DNA of 64,000 nt, taken from NCBI GenBank assembly GCA_036873755.1, contig JAVTVY010019616.1, forward strand, positions 1 to 64,000. Reading direction: 5' to 3'. The DNA is from Hanleya hanleyi. Lineage: Eukaryota > Mollusca > Polyplacophora > Lepidopleurida > Hanleyidae. The position numbers and the translations under genes were made by a program. Of this stretch, positions 51,901 to 64,000 are shown in pieces (positions within the stretch are counted from its first letter, which is position 1; each line of letters starts with the position of its first letter). The notes beneath the pieces were generated by a model, which was not told the DNA's origin, made no database searches, and saw only the letters and a program-made list of their open reading frames with translations.

Positions 51901-54900
51901 AGATTGCGTTTCAACTACTTCTTTCGGCGGGGACCTAGCATCCTCTGACTGCTTGTTTATCGTAAGGTTGAGAATGAATCGATTGAGCATCTGTTATTTA
52001 TGTGCCCTATCATCCTGCATTTTTTGGGGTCAAGTGTAAGAATGGTTTAACTGTATTGAAGTGAAAGTGGCAATTGCTCCGGGACAAAGTGTCAGAACAT
52101 CAAAGTTGTATTAGAATGTTGTTGTTTTTTTCAATAAATTCCACACCAATTATCAACTCGAGAAATATTTATCAAGCACAAGCAAAATAACTGACAAGTT
52201 TAACAATGAATGCAAAACCTTAGACAATGGCATGATAGACTAAAACGTTAAACATTTGAAATGTACAAGTATAGGTCGTCTAACCATTCTCAAATATTTA
52301 AACATTATATTTTTTTGTCTTCATAAGTATGTCGACTAACTAGCAAATATTGAATGTTATCTAATTATTTTATATTTGTGATGTCTTTCAGTATATATGA
52401 CATGTGTATTTGTGCATCTGTATGCACTCATGTATTTTGTATTACCATAAGAATAATTATAAAATACTAAATATTGGGACAGAAATCTCCGTGAAACGAT
52501 GTTAAGATGTTAATTTGTAGAGGTCTTGCACAGATCAACATGGCGTGATTGTATCCTGATATAATATAGCGTTTGCAATGCTATGCTATAGACGCTCGTA
52601 AGTTTATGGTATATGAATGATATATACTTTCGGTCATGATTGAAAAAATTGCAATGATGTTGCATTCATGTAACCGTGTATTCGGTGTAATGCTTAAATT
52701 TGTCATTAACAATATCTGTCTAAAATTCCGCAATACTATATCCCAATAGAGTAAAGATATTTCAAGGGGTAAAAATTGAGCATCACTTTTGGCAGACCGA
52801 TATCTTTCTCGTATGAATACGCCTTTTCGCAGAAATTGTCAAATGTAACCATTTCAAAGGTCGTTCCTTGTCATTGACCAAACGTTATATAGACGATCTC
52901 CAAGCGCCGGATAATCCTATATTAGCGACGCTGTGAAGGGTATCAACCCCCTCCACTGGATTTGAAGGAAACTATTGATAGCCAGAGGGAACATCATACC
53001 TGGACCTACATCTGTACAAGAATGATCAGAGCTTTCTCTCACGTCGACTGTACGATAAGAGAGACGATTACAAGGATTTTTGGATGATATTTTGACAGCA
53101 ATATTTCAGAAGGACCTGCATACGGTGAAAGAGTATCTCGCCTTTTACCTTCTGCTAGATCATGTGCACCCAGTGACGATTTTAATATCAACGTCACAGA
53201 ATATTATTGCAGGAAGTTGTCAAACATGGATATACCACCAAACGCCTCCTGTGATAAATATCGTACACTGAAGATCGGAGCGTGCAATATCGCTGGCGCT
53301 ACGTTTCGTAAAGAGTATTTCTGGCTACATAATTGATCAATATGCTGAGAAAGAAAGAAAGAAAAAAAAACTCGATGCGGAACGGATATTAGCTGTATTA
53401 GATTAGTTTGTGTACAAGAATGATATCGATTTGAGAAATGGGTATCATGTGGCTTTTTCTATCCAACGTTAATATTTTGCCTACACGTTCTCGGAGTCGT
53501 GCCTTTCTCAAGGACATCTCCGCCTTTCATCTCCGTCAACGGGGAAACGCTGCACGTAATTGATGGCGTTGGTGCAGTTTCTCTTTTCCAATTTATTTTA
53601 ATATATTTAATAATCCAGCATTATTACAGATAAGATCCACTTTGAACCTTTTCGGGGTTATAGATACGCCCGGACGTGTCATGTACACGCTTCTGGCACG
53701 TGCTCCATCTCGCGCATTTTATGTAACATAATCAGCATGGGGCATAGCTCTGTCTGGATTACTGTAATGTCTGTTTCACCTGTGTCATCGTTTCTGTGCA
53801 AACAGTATCGCAACAAATGTATCGACAAATCCATCACTTTTCTCAAATAATTATTGATTCCTTCCCGGTTTATTTTAACCGAACATTATAACACTGGTTA
53901 CACCTGATACAGTATGACACTGGTCACACCTGAGGCTAATCGACATCAAATTGAGCAGATTAATTACTGAAAAACACTCTGTGGTGCACTTCAATTGAAA
54001 TGAAAAGCCGTGTAATTCAAAGTGGTTTGGTATAGTGAGTTTGGTGATACGTATCACAGATTGTGGACAAAATACATGTACGATCGCAGAGTACGCTACG
54101 TAGCTTATCTAAAATCACCGATCCGGTGCTGGGAACTGTTTGTGCACTACGCGCTTTTGCTATACAACTTTTCACCTGACAAAAAAAAACAACAAACAGA
54201 CAAAAAAACAAAAAGACAAAACGTTCAAAAGAGGCCAATTTGTGCTGACAATAATGTTATCCCAGCATGCACTCGGGTTTGCCGTCTTTGTATCGCACAT
54301 TGCAGTGCTTTGATTAGCGGTGGCTGTATGTTTTCGATAGCGAACATCCACACAATGCATTTTCATCGCTCTTTTAAATCAGCCGACTGTGAACAATAAC
54401 CTATGAGTGAACCAGTAGTCGTTTTTTTTTACCGATATTTTCTATTGTTCGCTCAGAAATTATATTTTTAAGAAGTACTCACATGTGTTGGATGTTTTCG
54501 ACTACGCCTAGTTTTATTAGGTTATTCATCATTAGCAGTCGAAACCAATGAAGCGGAACATCACTCGGTTTCATTTGACCAACCGCCGAGATGACAACGC
54601 CATGGCAACGCCATGACAACATATATCAGAATAAAATTATTTCCATCTTTTCAGATGACAGTATTAAAAATTGTTTTTCTCATCAAACGGTATATAAATG
54701 GAGGCTATATCTTATTATAATTTTAGATAATATCTCTGTTTGTTTGTCCGAATTTTTCGGTCACAGGTTTGAAACCTTGTTGAGACTTTATTGGGTTATT
54801 GTCGTCAATTAAAGAGTTCGAAAAGGGCATCAAGCGCTCAGTTGGAGTCCATTTGTGGGGTCAAAGACTGTGAAACTGCGTCTTTGGCGGGGGGCAAAGT

Positions 54901-56120
54901 GACTTTGACCCCAAAGAACAGAAGAGGATCGTGGACATGTAATCTATATTTACATAATCCAACATATGCGAGTCTATTTGTCACCAGTTGTGGTGCTTTG
55001 TCAGAAAATCTGCACTGGCCATGGTGTGATATAATGAAGGCATCTACACCGAGGATATGTTTTAGTCGGAAGGCAGTGAAACTTAGTCAGGATAGCTATT
55101 GGATTGAGGCGATTGACTCAAGACGGAAGACAAATTAATTTACACCCACTGGGGACTGGGAACATAAAATGAAGAACAGTATACCACGTGTAAGTCTATC
55201 CGTCATCATGAAGGGAGTCTTTGATTAATTAAGAGGAGAACGGGGGTCGACAGGGGTGAGGGTCTTGGGAGTAGGGGCTGAGCAAGGGTATGGTTCTGTA
55301 AAATGTGGAAATGTAGTACAACAGAGAGCTAGACAGTTTACTGAAGCAAATTGCTGCAATTAATCAAATATTCTTAAGGTCTCATAACTCCCATCAATCA
55401 TTGTCCACCAGTTATACTCTGCCTGAGGTTTAACATGTACAACATTAGAAAAATAATATTTAAAGAGTGGAATGAATAAAACAGGATTTTTTCTAAGCCC
55501 CTGAAAAACCTCCAACAGATGCCTACATTCAGCAGTGCATATGACCACATTTGCTTCCCCGCCCCACCCCTCCTCCCACCTGACGAATTTTACATCAATC
55601 TCACGTTCGGCTATTTCCGTATTGACAGAAGTAGCCTCTCACATAGAACGTACAACTCCCCACCCGTGAGGAGCATATGGCGATCAAGTAGTGAGTCGGC
55701 TACGAAATAGTGCCTTTGGTAATCGAGCGATCCGATCGCATTTTATTGTGAAATGGAGTTAATTTTAACCAAACGAACATAATTCATTCAAATTATACAA
55801 AACTATTTCTATGTTTAGTTGAATAATAGCAATCTATCCCCAGAAATCAGCAACTGGGCTAATTTCCGCCAATACGGAAATAGACGAATGCGAGATTGAT
55901 TCCGCCGAAAATTAATTGTGCGCATGGTAAGATAATATTCTTTGTTGTACTGAGCATCCCATTTGGAACATAGTACAAAACACATAAAAAGTAGAACTAA
56001 TAAGAAAGTAAACGAACAGGTGCGACGTTTCCGTTTCCGCTCCCAGAAATCAACTAGGCCAGAGGTCAGTTTCGCAGCTAAAGTGAGTTCTGGGGCTAGA
56101 TTGGTTTTACATTAGTATCG
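51900..56120. other. intergenic DNA, no firm gene
   Basis: Mostly AT-rich. At about 52990-53080 a plus-strand stretch reads YLDLHLYKNDQSF, then RLYDKRDDYKDF, like a fragment of a mobile-element reverse transcriptase. A 115-codon frame at 54791-55138 is unrecognised. A/C-rich simple sequence lies at 54178-54225. Confidence 0.35.
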
Positions 56121-56122
56121 AT

Positions 56123-56309
56123 GATTGATGCCACAGGCTGATTGGGGTCGAGAGTATATGCCGCCATACTGTGTATAGGGAGAGCACTCTCTCGCTATAG
56201 AGTAGGGAGGGAGGGAATTTGGCTTAATGTCACACTCAAGTTTGTTTCACTCTCCCTATAGGGTATGGCTGCATATACTCTCGACCCCAATCAGCCTGTG
56301 ATTGATGCC
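56123..56309. mobile_element. MITE with perfect 10-bp target-site duplication
   Basis: GATTGATGCC at 56123-56132 and 56300-56309 flanks a 167-bp element (56133-56299) starting ACAGGCTGATTGGGGTCGAG and ending with its complement. The terminal inverted repeats extend about 52 bp with a few mismatches. A 10-bp duplication is typical of Mutator-type (MULE) transposition. Confidence 0.88.
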
Positions 56310-59300
56310 TATAACGTATTTTAATAATATCCGCTAGAATAGAATAGTATACCTCTGAAAAGTGAGACACATCCTGGTAGAAATACTTGCTTATTTTTGG
56401 CCTACACCGTGTACCACGGCCCGTGCAATTTAGTGAAAACAACAACACAGCCACTGCTGTTATTGCATTTATTGGCTGAGTGCAGATTCGTCACCACGGG
56501 CACTGCTTATACGTGTCCGGCGCGCATGTTCTCTCAAGTTCTGTAAACTTATAATCAGCATGCAACTTTTCCTTCAGGATATAGACATCGTGGTTTAGCT
56601 TTCTCGATACTGACATGTACACATGTAACATTGTAACGATCAATACCATCGTTTCTTGTAGAGAAAGTTACATTTGAAATGAGTATATTTGGTATGAATA
56701 TCGCTGTTCAAATGTAATGTTCCTTAGGAGGAGTCCCTCCGAAGGAAAATTCATTTAGAAAGTCTAAGTAAACCTTTATAAGAAATGCGTAACTGTGTGT
56801 GTGTGTGTGTGTGTGTTGGTGCGTTTACGAAAGGTGTATAGCGGGGACATTTATATGAATACACACCTTCATACTGGGGACACACCTCCAACCGGGGACG
56901 TCCCCGGTGTGACAAAGACTGGGAAACTGTTTCGCTGCCCGTTTTATGATCTTGTATACAACACCATGGTAAAAAAAATAAATAACGTATATGTCCCCAT
57001 TTTGACTGGAGAAAACTCAAGCGGGTGTGTGTGAAATTAGAAACGTGTGTTTGACTGGGTGTCCCCACTTTGCCGGTATGTTTCATGTGTCTCCACTTGT
57101 GGGGTGGAAATACGGATTCGGTTATTTCAGGTGCTGTGCAAATTTGAACTGGATTGAACGTGTCGTGGAGATCCCGAGGCTGTTCACAACACAAACCAGC
57201 AACAGGTTGCTTGAATAGCCAAAAAATAAAGAAGTCCCCACTTGTATGGTTGTGTACGGATGTCCCCACTATGCACCTTTCGTCAACATATGTGCGTGTA
57301 TCCGTGTGTATGTTTTGGGGGTTTGCGTAAAGCAGTGAAGGGGGGGGGGCGGGGCGGGGGGAGAAAATATATAGTATCCGACTGACCAGTCAATGCATAT
57401 TTGCTCGATTTTCAGCCGAATTTACTAATTAAAAATAGATAAAGCAAAATGGTTATCCATTTGTATTTGCATTTGGAAGTTAAAGACAATTAGTTATAAA
57501 AAACTCCTTCTCAGAAATACAACTCAAGGAACTAAAATGTTGGTACCATGGCACGGTCTTTCCATGACGGCCCGCAAATGTATTTTTCGTTGTAAATTAA
57601 CTTCATGTCGTATTACATATGCCATGTCGATATAATGATAATTGAACATCCTCCGTTTAATTGACAGATATACATAATGCATCAAGTTCTTGCAGAGGAA
57701 TCATCAGGGTTCGCAGCAGCTGATTGAATCATCATGCACGAGGTTCATTTAATTGCAATCTCAAGGTGACTCGTTTGGTACAGTCGAAAATGAACTCCTG
57801 AAAGCTTTAATTGGTGTGTCGAGTTACAAACAGGTATTCTCGCCTTGTCAATGTAGAACCGCTTAATACTTGTTTAGAACTGATCTTTCGTTATACAATT
57901 AGACGGATGAAATCAACTACTACTATTCACATTTCACCAATATCGAGAGCGTTTAAGCGGACGAGTAATGGCAAATAGCATACACGAAGTGGGGATAATG
58001 TTTTTTGTTATATCTTCAAAACAATTATAATCTGGAAATTTCACAAATAAACAATGACATATATATTCCTCAATCAAAAATTGAATACCTGTACCAGAAA
58101 CTTCAGCGTAAGCGTAGTATCTACAAATCGCGTGAAACAACCACGAGATTCAGTCGTCGGTCGGTTCACTCACGTATCCTGGCGCGCAATTTAATTTGAG
58201 CGGGTGTTGTTCTTAAATTACAAAACAAATCTTCACCTTTTTGTGCAAATCGATCCGAATTTCATCTCGGAGCTGTACGCATAAACCGCGAAAGCAAATA
58301 TCCACTCGTTTTAGGCCTAATGCCATCCCTGCCGAGCTTGCTTTGCCATCCCTGCCGAGCTTGCTTGAAAAATGGCTATATTCATACGCGCGCGGTCAGA
58401 ACAACAGGCGCGCGAACTTCCGGCTGAGTAACACAGTTATTCCCCTTGTTGTTCTAAAGCACCAGTATCGTCGGGCGTCTGTCTACGCTATATCAATTTA
58501 ATCTAACAGCTTTCTCGTAACTTTTCAACGTTAATATATGCTAAATACTGTATCAAATTATTAAATTTGAACTGTGTATTTCTGTGTGCATGCGTGTGCG
58601 TGCGTGTGTGTGTGTGTGTGTGTGTGTGTTGAATCAGTTCCGTATTGCGATTTAGAAATATTTTAAGAATGAGTAGGCTCAGTAACAATCGTCCCTAGTT
58701 TCTCATCAAAGGCCAATGCGTATATTTCGCGGATTTGATTTTCTTGATATTGCTTCTAATAACGCCTTTTGCAGCGACTTTTTTTTTGCAGCGAGACTGC
58801 TATCTCGTCAGGTGACTTTTTGCCTATTTTTTCACAAATGAAATATTTGTTCCTTATTTTTCTGTTCAGGTTGACGAGCTGTAGTTCTCAAATGATTTAA
58901 TTTTATGCGACCACAGAGTCTACTCTACCTCCCTTCAGAAATAAAGTATAGAAAAAGATACACCCTATTTTGTTACCTCTCTGTGATGAGAAAATGGTAA
59001 TTAGGGGGGGGGGGATTTCTACATCTTTAGGTTTCGTCTCCCGATTTCAATGTCCTTATCACCGCTATACAGATCTTTCAGGAATCTTTCATTGCCGTAC
59101 CAATTGTTCGTGACATTTTGTCTCCGAGAATGCATTTCATGCTGTATCGTAGTGTCGAAACCAGTCGATTTAAGGCCGTAATTAGCCTCATAAACAAGGA
59201 ATTTTATAAACACCGAACTGCGTTGTTTTCAGCAGCGAAGCATGCTAAGGCATCGTAAGTTTCTTTATGGAAGGGAGGTCGCTATATACAACGAATGTAA

Positions 59301-59555
59301 CCATATTCTCTCAGAGAAATTTGATATTCCGTCCGATCTCGTCCTTCGATCTCGCAACTGTTATGGGTTTTACGTTTGAATCACCTATTCGACTCTAACG
59401 AATCTGAAGACTGAATACCTGCAGGCAGCTGTATGAGATCACGCCGTGGCAGAGCAGACAGAATGCATCATACAAGCTTGTCGACACGGCCTTCGACAAA
59501 TTAATGGCATGTCATGCCGTTTATTTTTGACGATCAATTTCTTCCATTTTCTCGT
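56310..59555. other. intergenic DNA, no gene supported
   Basis: It holds GT microsatellites (56796-56815 and 58590-58630), an 18-bp palindrome ACCGGGGACGTCCCCGGT near 56891, a G run at 57340-57360 and a 22-bp tandem duplication (GCCATCCCTGCCGAGCTTGC) near 58322-58366. Open frames here look accidental. Confidence 0.4.
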
Positions 59556-59629
59556 GTATGGTAGACACAAGTTTCAGGATGATACTTTCAAATGTGTATT
59601 TGTTTACCCCTTTCATTTTCAAAACAAGT

Positions 59630-60885
59630 GACGAACAGCCTCTAATAAGTTTTTTTGCAACAACCTACGCAAAGCCTGACAAAATATCCCGTAAAATTGT
59701 TGTTAAGGAATATAAAGATGGAGGCTTAAATATACCATTAATAAAAGAAGTTATACAATCACAGAAGATATCATGGCTAAGACGTTTACAACAAGACAGC
59801 ATTTCATGCAAATAAATATTAACAGTGATTAGTGGCCCATTGGAACCATGGGAAGTTGGGTCCAAAAGCCTAGAAACTAATGTGATAGCCCATGCAACAA
59901 ATCCGTTTTGGAAAGATGTTTTCAAAGCGTGGAGTACGTTACAGAAAAAGATAGAATACAGGGAAGATTTTTCTACTGCCTTTCAAAAGGAGATAATTTG
60001 GCAAAATGATAAAATTGTTATGGATGGTAAACCTTTCATATTTTTACATTCGCTAAGTAATGGAATAACATTTGTGCATGACCTAATGAGTAATGGAACA
60101 TTTTTGCGATACCCGGAATTCAAACAGAAATTTAAATTAAGACAAACTTTTTAGAATTTCAATGTGTTCTTTGTGCAGTAAAAGAAGCCGCAAAAAACCT
60201 CAACATATTGAACTTTGACAAAAGAATAGAATGCCCATTTATACCACCAAATATACTCCCTCTCGTTGGGTGCACAAAAGGCTGTAGAACGTTTTATAGA
60301 ATACTTCTGGGATCTAATTTCAAAAAATCGAAAGCTAACCAAAAGTGGGAGATGATTATTGGTGAAACATACATGGAACGAGAATGGCAACTGTTTAATA
60401 TAGCGGCAATGAAGTCCATGACAAATTCAAAACTTATATGGTTCCAATAGTTGATTAACAGGATTCTGACAACAAATAGATTTGCAAATAAGGTAGATCC
60501 GGAAGTTACTGATAAATGCACATTTTGCACCAAATATACTGAGAGTATAGAACATTTATTCTGGGAATGTGAATTGGTGAATTTGTTGTGGAAAGAAATA
60601 TATGACTGGGTTGAAATGAAAACTACCTTCAAAATTGATCTCTGTTGTAAAACAATTTGCTTAGGAGTACATGGGAAAAGAAATGCGGTAGTTAACTTTC
60701 TCTTGACCATAGTGAAGTATAACATATATAAGTCGAAGGTAAAAGGGCAAATTCCATCTATACAATACATACAGCAGGATTTGCAAGATATGTATGAAAC
60801 TGACAGATGCATACATAATTTAAAAGGGGAACCAGACAAGTTTAATAAATATTGGTCCTCTTTCCATATGTTGTTTCGTAAATAA
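59630..60885 (+). pseudogene. LINE (L1/Tx1-like) 3' coding fragment
   Basis: Successive broken frames give KPDKISRKIVVKEYKDGGLN, IPLIKEVIQSQKISWLRRL, NPFWKDVFKAWSTLQKK, GITFVHDLMSNGTFL and a zinc-knuckle end CTFCTKYTESIEHLFWEC. This order is the region after the reverse transcriptase in L1/Tx1-type LINEs, ending in a zf-RVT domain. The reverse transcriptase is missing upstream, so this is a 5'-truncated, mutated insertion. Confidence 0.75.
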
Positions 60886-60889
60886 GGGT

Positions 60890-62080
60890 ATGTAGGATAT
60901 CAAAGTATTTAATGACCAAGTTAGAAGACATAGTACTGTTTAGATTTGCATGAATTTTTAAATGGGTTTCAGGTTGGCTCCATTGTCGGTTATGCACGTG
61001 TATACCTTTAATATTTGAAGAATATGTTCCCGCTATCCAGAAGTGAATTTAGTGAAAAGTGTTTAACTATAGATGCATCGGAAATTTGAAATTGAGGGTG
61101 ATAGAGGTGTATTTTTTTTCTTCTGAATTCTGAAGGTAGAGATGGGCACTTCAGGTCATGGAATTTTTATTGGGAAGTTCATGTAACAATACTCTTGTCA
61201 GTATGTATAATCTTATATCGCCTCTTGCTTTTGCTATTATTTTCAAATATTAACTGGTCCGCAAGTTATTTAGGTCGAGATATATTCTCTGCTCAATCGC
61301 CTAACTATAGCTCGTATTATAAGAACCTACATGTAACTTTTGTTCGGGCCCATTTTTTTATGTCTGTTTGGAGTTTTCGTCTTATAGTTATTTAAAAACG
61401 GTCTATCGCGTATCCACACAGAAATCCTCTATGGACGGCGGTTGCCTATTGGCTGTCTTACCCGCCTTTAACAAATACATATGTTCTAGTGCAAGGGGTA
61501 CTGCATGGCCGCTTTAGTTTACTACACTTTCTATTGATATTACATTTTGGGTAAATACTGTTTTCTCTGTTGGCTGATACGTATCATATAAATATAGATA
61601 ATATATCTGGCACTCCGAAGGTTTATACACTTCTAGAATTATCATACAACTTTCTGGACTCATTGAAATACCTGCTATTCTCAAGATTTATCAATAAAGA
61701 TTATATAGAGATTAAGAATGGGGGAAAAAATTGGACTCACCTTTATTTTATGTCACGTCAAACTGAGGTATGCATGGATTACATGAAAACATGCGAAGCC
61801 CAGGTCACGAAGAAGGGGATTAAGGGACGGCCAATCGCTTAGCCCCTTAACACTGATCCAGACACTTGTTATACCAACGGAACTGTTTACACTCTAGGAT
61901 TGTTTGACAGGTCGATGAATACATCCAGCATATTGTTATAAACCAAACGTTTTCAGGTGAATACAGATTTCTCATCAGTCAATAATTTGATCTTAGCGGA
62001 ATAACATTTGAGAATAACTCAACTGGGCCACAGGACAGGTAAACTACACCGAATTGGACATGCTGAACGAAGCTATCACG
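60890..62080. other. intergenic DNA, no gene seen
   Basis: AT-rich DNA after the LINE tail; no recognisable coding sequence. Confidence 0.4.
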
Positions 62081-62085
62081 TATTC

Positions 62086-62396
62086 TATAATATTCTCTTA
62101 TTAACCACATTACAATGTTCCCGTCGTCAAATCCGTATCAATAATATTACAATAACATGATTTTGTCGGGACTTTATACTTTTCTATTGTCCCGACATTA
62201 ACGATTAGCATCCAACATAGCCATTAGCGACCTAAGGGTCCGAAGGTCCCGAGGGACGCTAATGACTACGACGAGCTGCTAATTATTGATGAAGGGCCGA
62301 TAATATAACGTCCCGACAAAGTCATGTTATTGTTATATTATTGATACAGATTTGACGACGGGAACATTGTAATGTGGTTAATAAGAGAATATTATA
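62086..62396. mobile_element. foldback/MITE-like element with long inverted repeats
   Basis: About 85-bp inverted ends (TAATATTCTCTTATTAACCA, CATTACAATGTTCCCGTCG, then AATAACATGATTTTGTCGGG) pair with 62315-62396. TA dinucleotides flank the pair, as expected for TA-target transposons. The centre has a GGTCCGAAGGTCCCGAGGGA segment. Confidence 0.75.
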
Positions 62397-62399
62397 AAC

Positions 62400-64000
62400 A
62401 AAATCATGTTATTACTATTATAAATAGTTTCAAATGTCTTCTTCAGTAAGTTCATTCGATTGGTGAATGTGAATTCGAGCTCTCTGATTCGCCTATTCCA
62501 GTGTGTTTGCCATCTTCTTGTCACCTGTCAAGGAAATCACGTAATCGTGGTGAAATCTCAACACAGAGCTGACGTTACATATCGGTGTCGACGGTCAGGT
62601 TTCGGGCCGACCTTCGGCAGTAGTTCATCCGATGCCCGCCATCTCTTTTTACCATAAAGAGGTTTTATGATACGTGGAAAGCACGGATATCCTACAGAGA
62701 ACGTCCCGACAACTGGAAATAATTTGTATTTCTTTGCACTAAAGAGTTTCTATATCGTTTCTTGTGCATCATGGCAACGGATTTTATTATACCCTTCATG
62801 CGAAGTTAGCCTTGTCGAATTAATTTATGCCAAATAATTATGCTTGAAATCGTCACATTTTACTGACTATCTACCCAATGCTACGAGGCCAGATATCTAA
62901 AAACCGTGTGCAGGTCCTTCCGGGATATTACTGTCCAGGAAGGTGTAGTTAACAATGTTAAAAATTGTAAACATCGCTCTTGTCGTAGAATCTGCATCAG
63001 AGAAAGCCCTATTCATCTTCATTTAGAGATTTAGTAGAGTCCTATGGTTTCCCACGTCCAGACGTCGTCAATGTTTCCCACCTCTTGCATATCGCTACAA
63101 ATTATCACCTGTATATGGCAGGATTCTGCTGGCGGAATGTCAGTCTCCGAGGCCTCTGTACATTTCATTCGACACAAATATGTGGGTTTATTGTTTTGGT
63201 GAGAAATTTAAGCCGTACGACGTCGGGCATTACAGATTAGTTTTTCTGGGTATTCTTGCACTTACCAGGTTTACCCCATGTTGAAGCGTTCACTCCATCA
63301 GACGTCCTCGATGCTCATCCATTTACATCAGATGAGTTATTTCATTGAGCGGATCTGTCATCACAGCCCCCGAGCTACCGTGTCTTATCCCGCTTAAGTC
63401 GGTGCTAGGGGCCGTGTGGATACTTCATAGTCTCCACATGAACGGCTGCAATAAAAGCGCGGTTGAGATACTAAGGTTACGTCCGAGAATTCACCGTATT
63501 CTCTGGAATGAATGCGAGGTGCCTGGGGAAGCTTTCCTGCAGAGTCATATGGTTGCTATTTAGTCGTCAGACGTCTTCAATTTTTCGCACCTCTTACATA
63601 TCGCTCCAATTCAGGTTACAATATGATGTCCCATTTGGTCTAACGGTAGTTTACCTTAAATCCAGGGTAGGTGAATATGTATTCATTACGGCAGCTAGCT
63701 TTTTAGGATTATCCACCAAGCGTTAAAGTTATATTATGGAACCGGCCCCAGACATCATCGGGTCAACATGATCGTGTTACATGTATTAACAAACGGTTCT
63801 GTCGTGGCATGAATGTGTCATTTGTAAAGCCAGCGGTTAGTTTCGATTATCTGTTTACATCTTTTTCAATTTAGTTTAAATATACATGAACACTGCCTTT
63901 CTCGCCAAACCCCTCCAATCAATATACAACTCCTACCTGCCCCCCCCTCCCCCTCTCAGTCAAACTCGACAATAAAAGAATATAACATTATAAACTGAAC
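62400..64000. other. intergenic DNA to window end, no gene supported
   Basis: Short open frames without domains. Diverged repeats are present: CGTCGTCAATGTTTCCCACC CTCTT near 63064 and CGTCTTCAATTTTTCGCACC near 63572, each followed by TCTT-CATATCGCT. Confidence 0.35.

Noticed and set aside
56751..57269. 172-residue minus-strand frame with His/Thr run
   Set aside because: Spans a GT microsatellite and short GTCCCCAC repeats; no domain or splice support.

Overview
The window is eukaryotic, from an invertebrate that is probably a lophotrochozoan and most likely a mollusc. The reasons are a spliced Golgi glycosyltransferase gene, a sulfotransferase exon with a normal acceptor site, a SINE-like repeat opening with GTGAGTGAGTGA of a kind common in mollusc genomes, DIRS-type and L1/Tx1-type retroelements, and abundant satellite DNA. 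The species call is inference.

Layout. 1-1.4 kb: the last exon of a host sulfotransferase (WSCD-like). 5.0-8.5 kb: a decayed minus-strand DIRS/Ngaro-like tyrosine-recombinase retrotransposon between direct repeats. 9.9-14.8 kb: a SINE-like repeat and a chain of tandem-repeat families, one with paired CRE octamers (TGACGTCA) in each unit. 14.7-17.4 kb: a block bounded by about 120-bp direct repeats with two tandem minus-strand genes, each joining C2H2 zinc fingers to a domain also found at the N terminus of the neighbouring DNA polymerase.

17.9-35.5 kb: the main feature, a 17.6-kb Polinton/Maverick (adintovirus-like) element with 92-bp terminal inverted repeats. It carries a protein-primed family B polymerase gene (plus strand, broken in frame) and a minus-strand virion block: integrase with chromodomain, membrane protein, packaging ATPase, two small Polinton proteins, minor capsid protein, pVI/pX-like basic protein, double jelly-roll major capsid protein and adenain-like protease. 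The protein genes of the virion block are nearly all intact, and some overlap as TAATG. A tRNA-like sequence with a Pol III-type T-run lies between the convergent blocks. From 28.8 kb to the right end lies an accessory arm: a decayed gene, a small basic protein gene with a CCAAT array, TATA box and histone-type 3' stem-loop, a 1-kb palindrome driving two divergent genes (one with a RING finger and another histone-type 3' end), and a CARD gene overlapping a PC4-like ORF that has no ATG.

How the genes fit together: PolB and integrase would replicate and insert the DNA; ATPase, protease and capsid proteins would build a particle. The right arm looks like early, host-interacting functions. CARD and RING point to cell-death or innate signalling, PC4-like to transcription or single-stranded DNA. 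Histone-type 3' ends would tie expression to S phase. These roles are inferred from domains.

37.1-42.8 kb: a satellite of about 156-bp monomers with higher-order repeats of 9 and 11 monomers. 44.1-46.0 kb: an intact three-exon core-2-type N-acetylglucosaminyltransferase gene. 47.0-47.7 kb: a nearly perfect 67-bp minisatellite. The rest is intergenic DNA with LINE fragments (49.7-50.2 and 59.6-60.9 kb), degenerate tandem repeats and two MITE-like inverted repeats, one with a perfect 10-bp target-site duplication.
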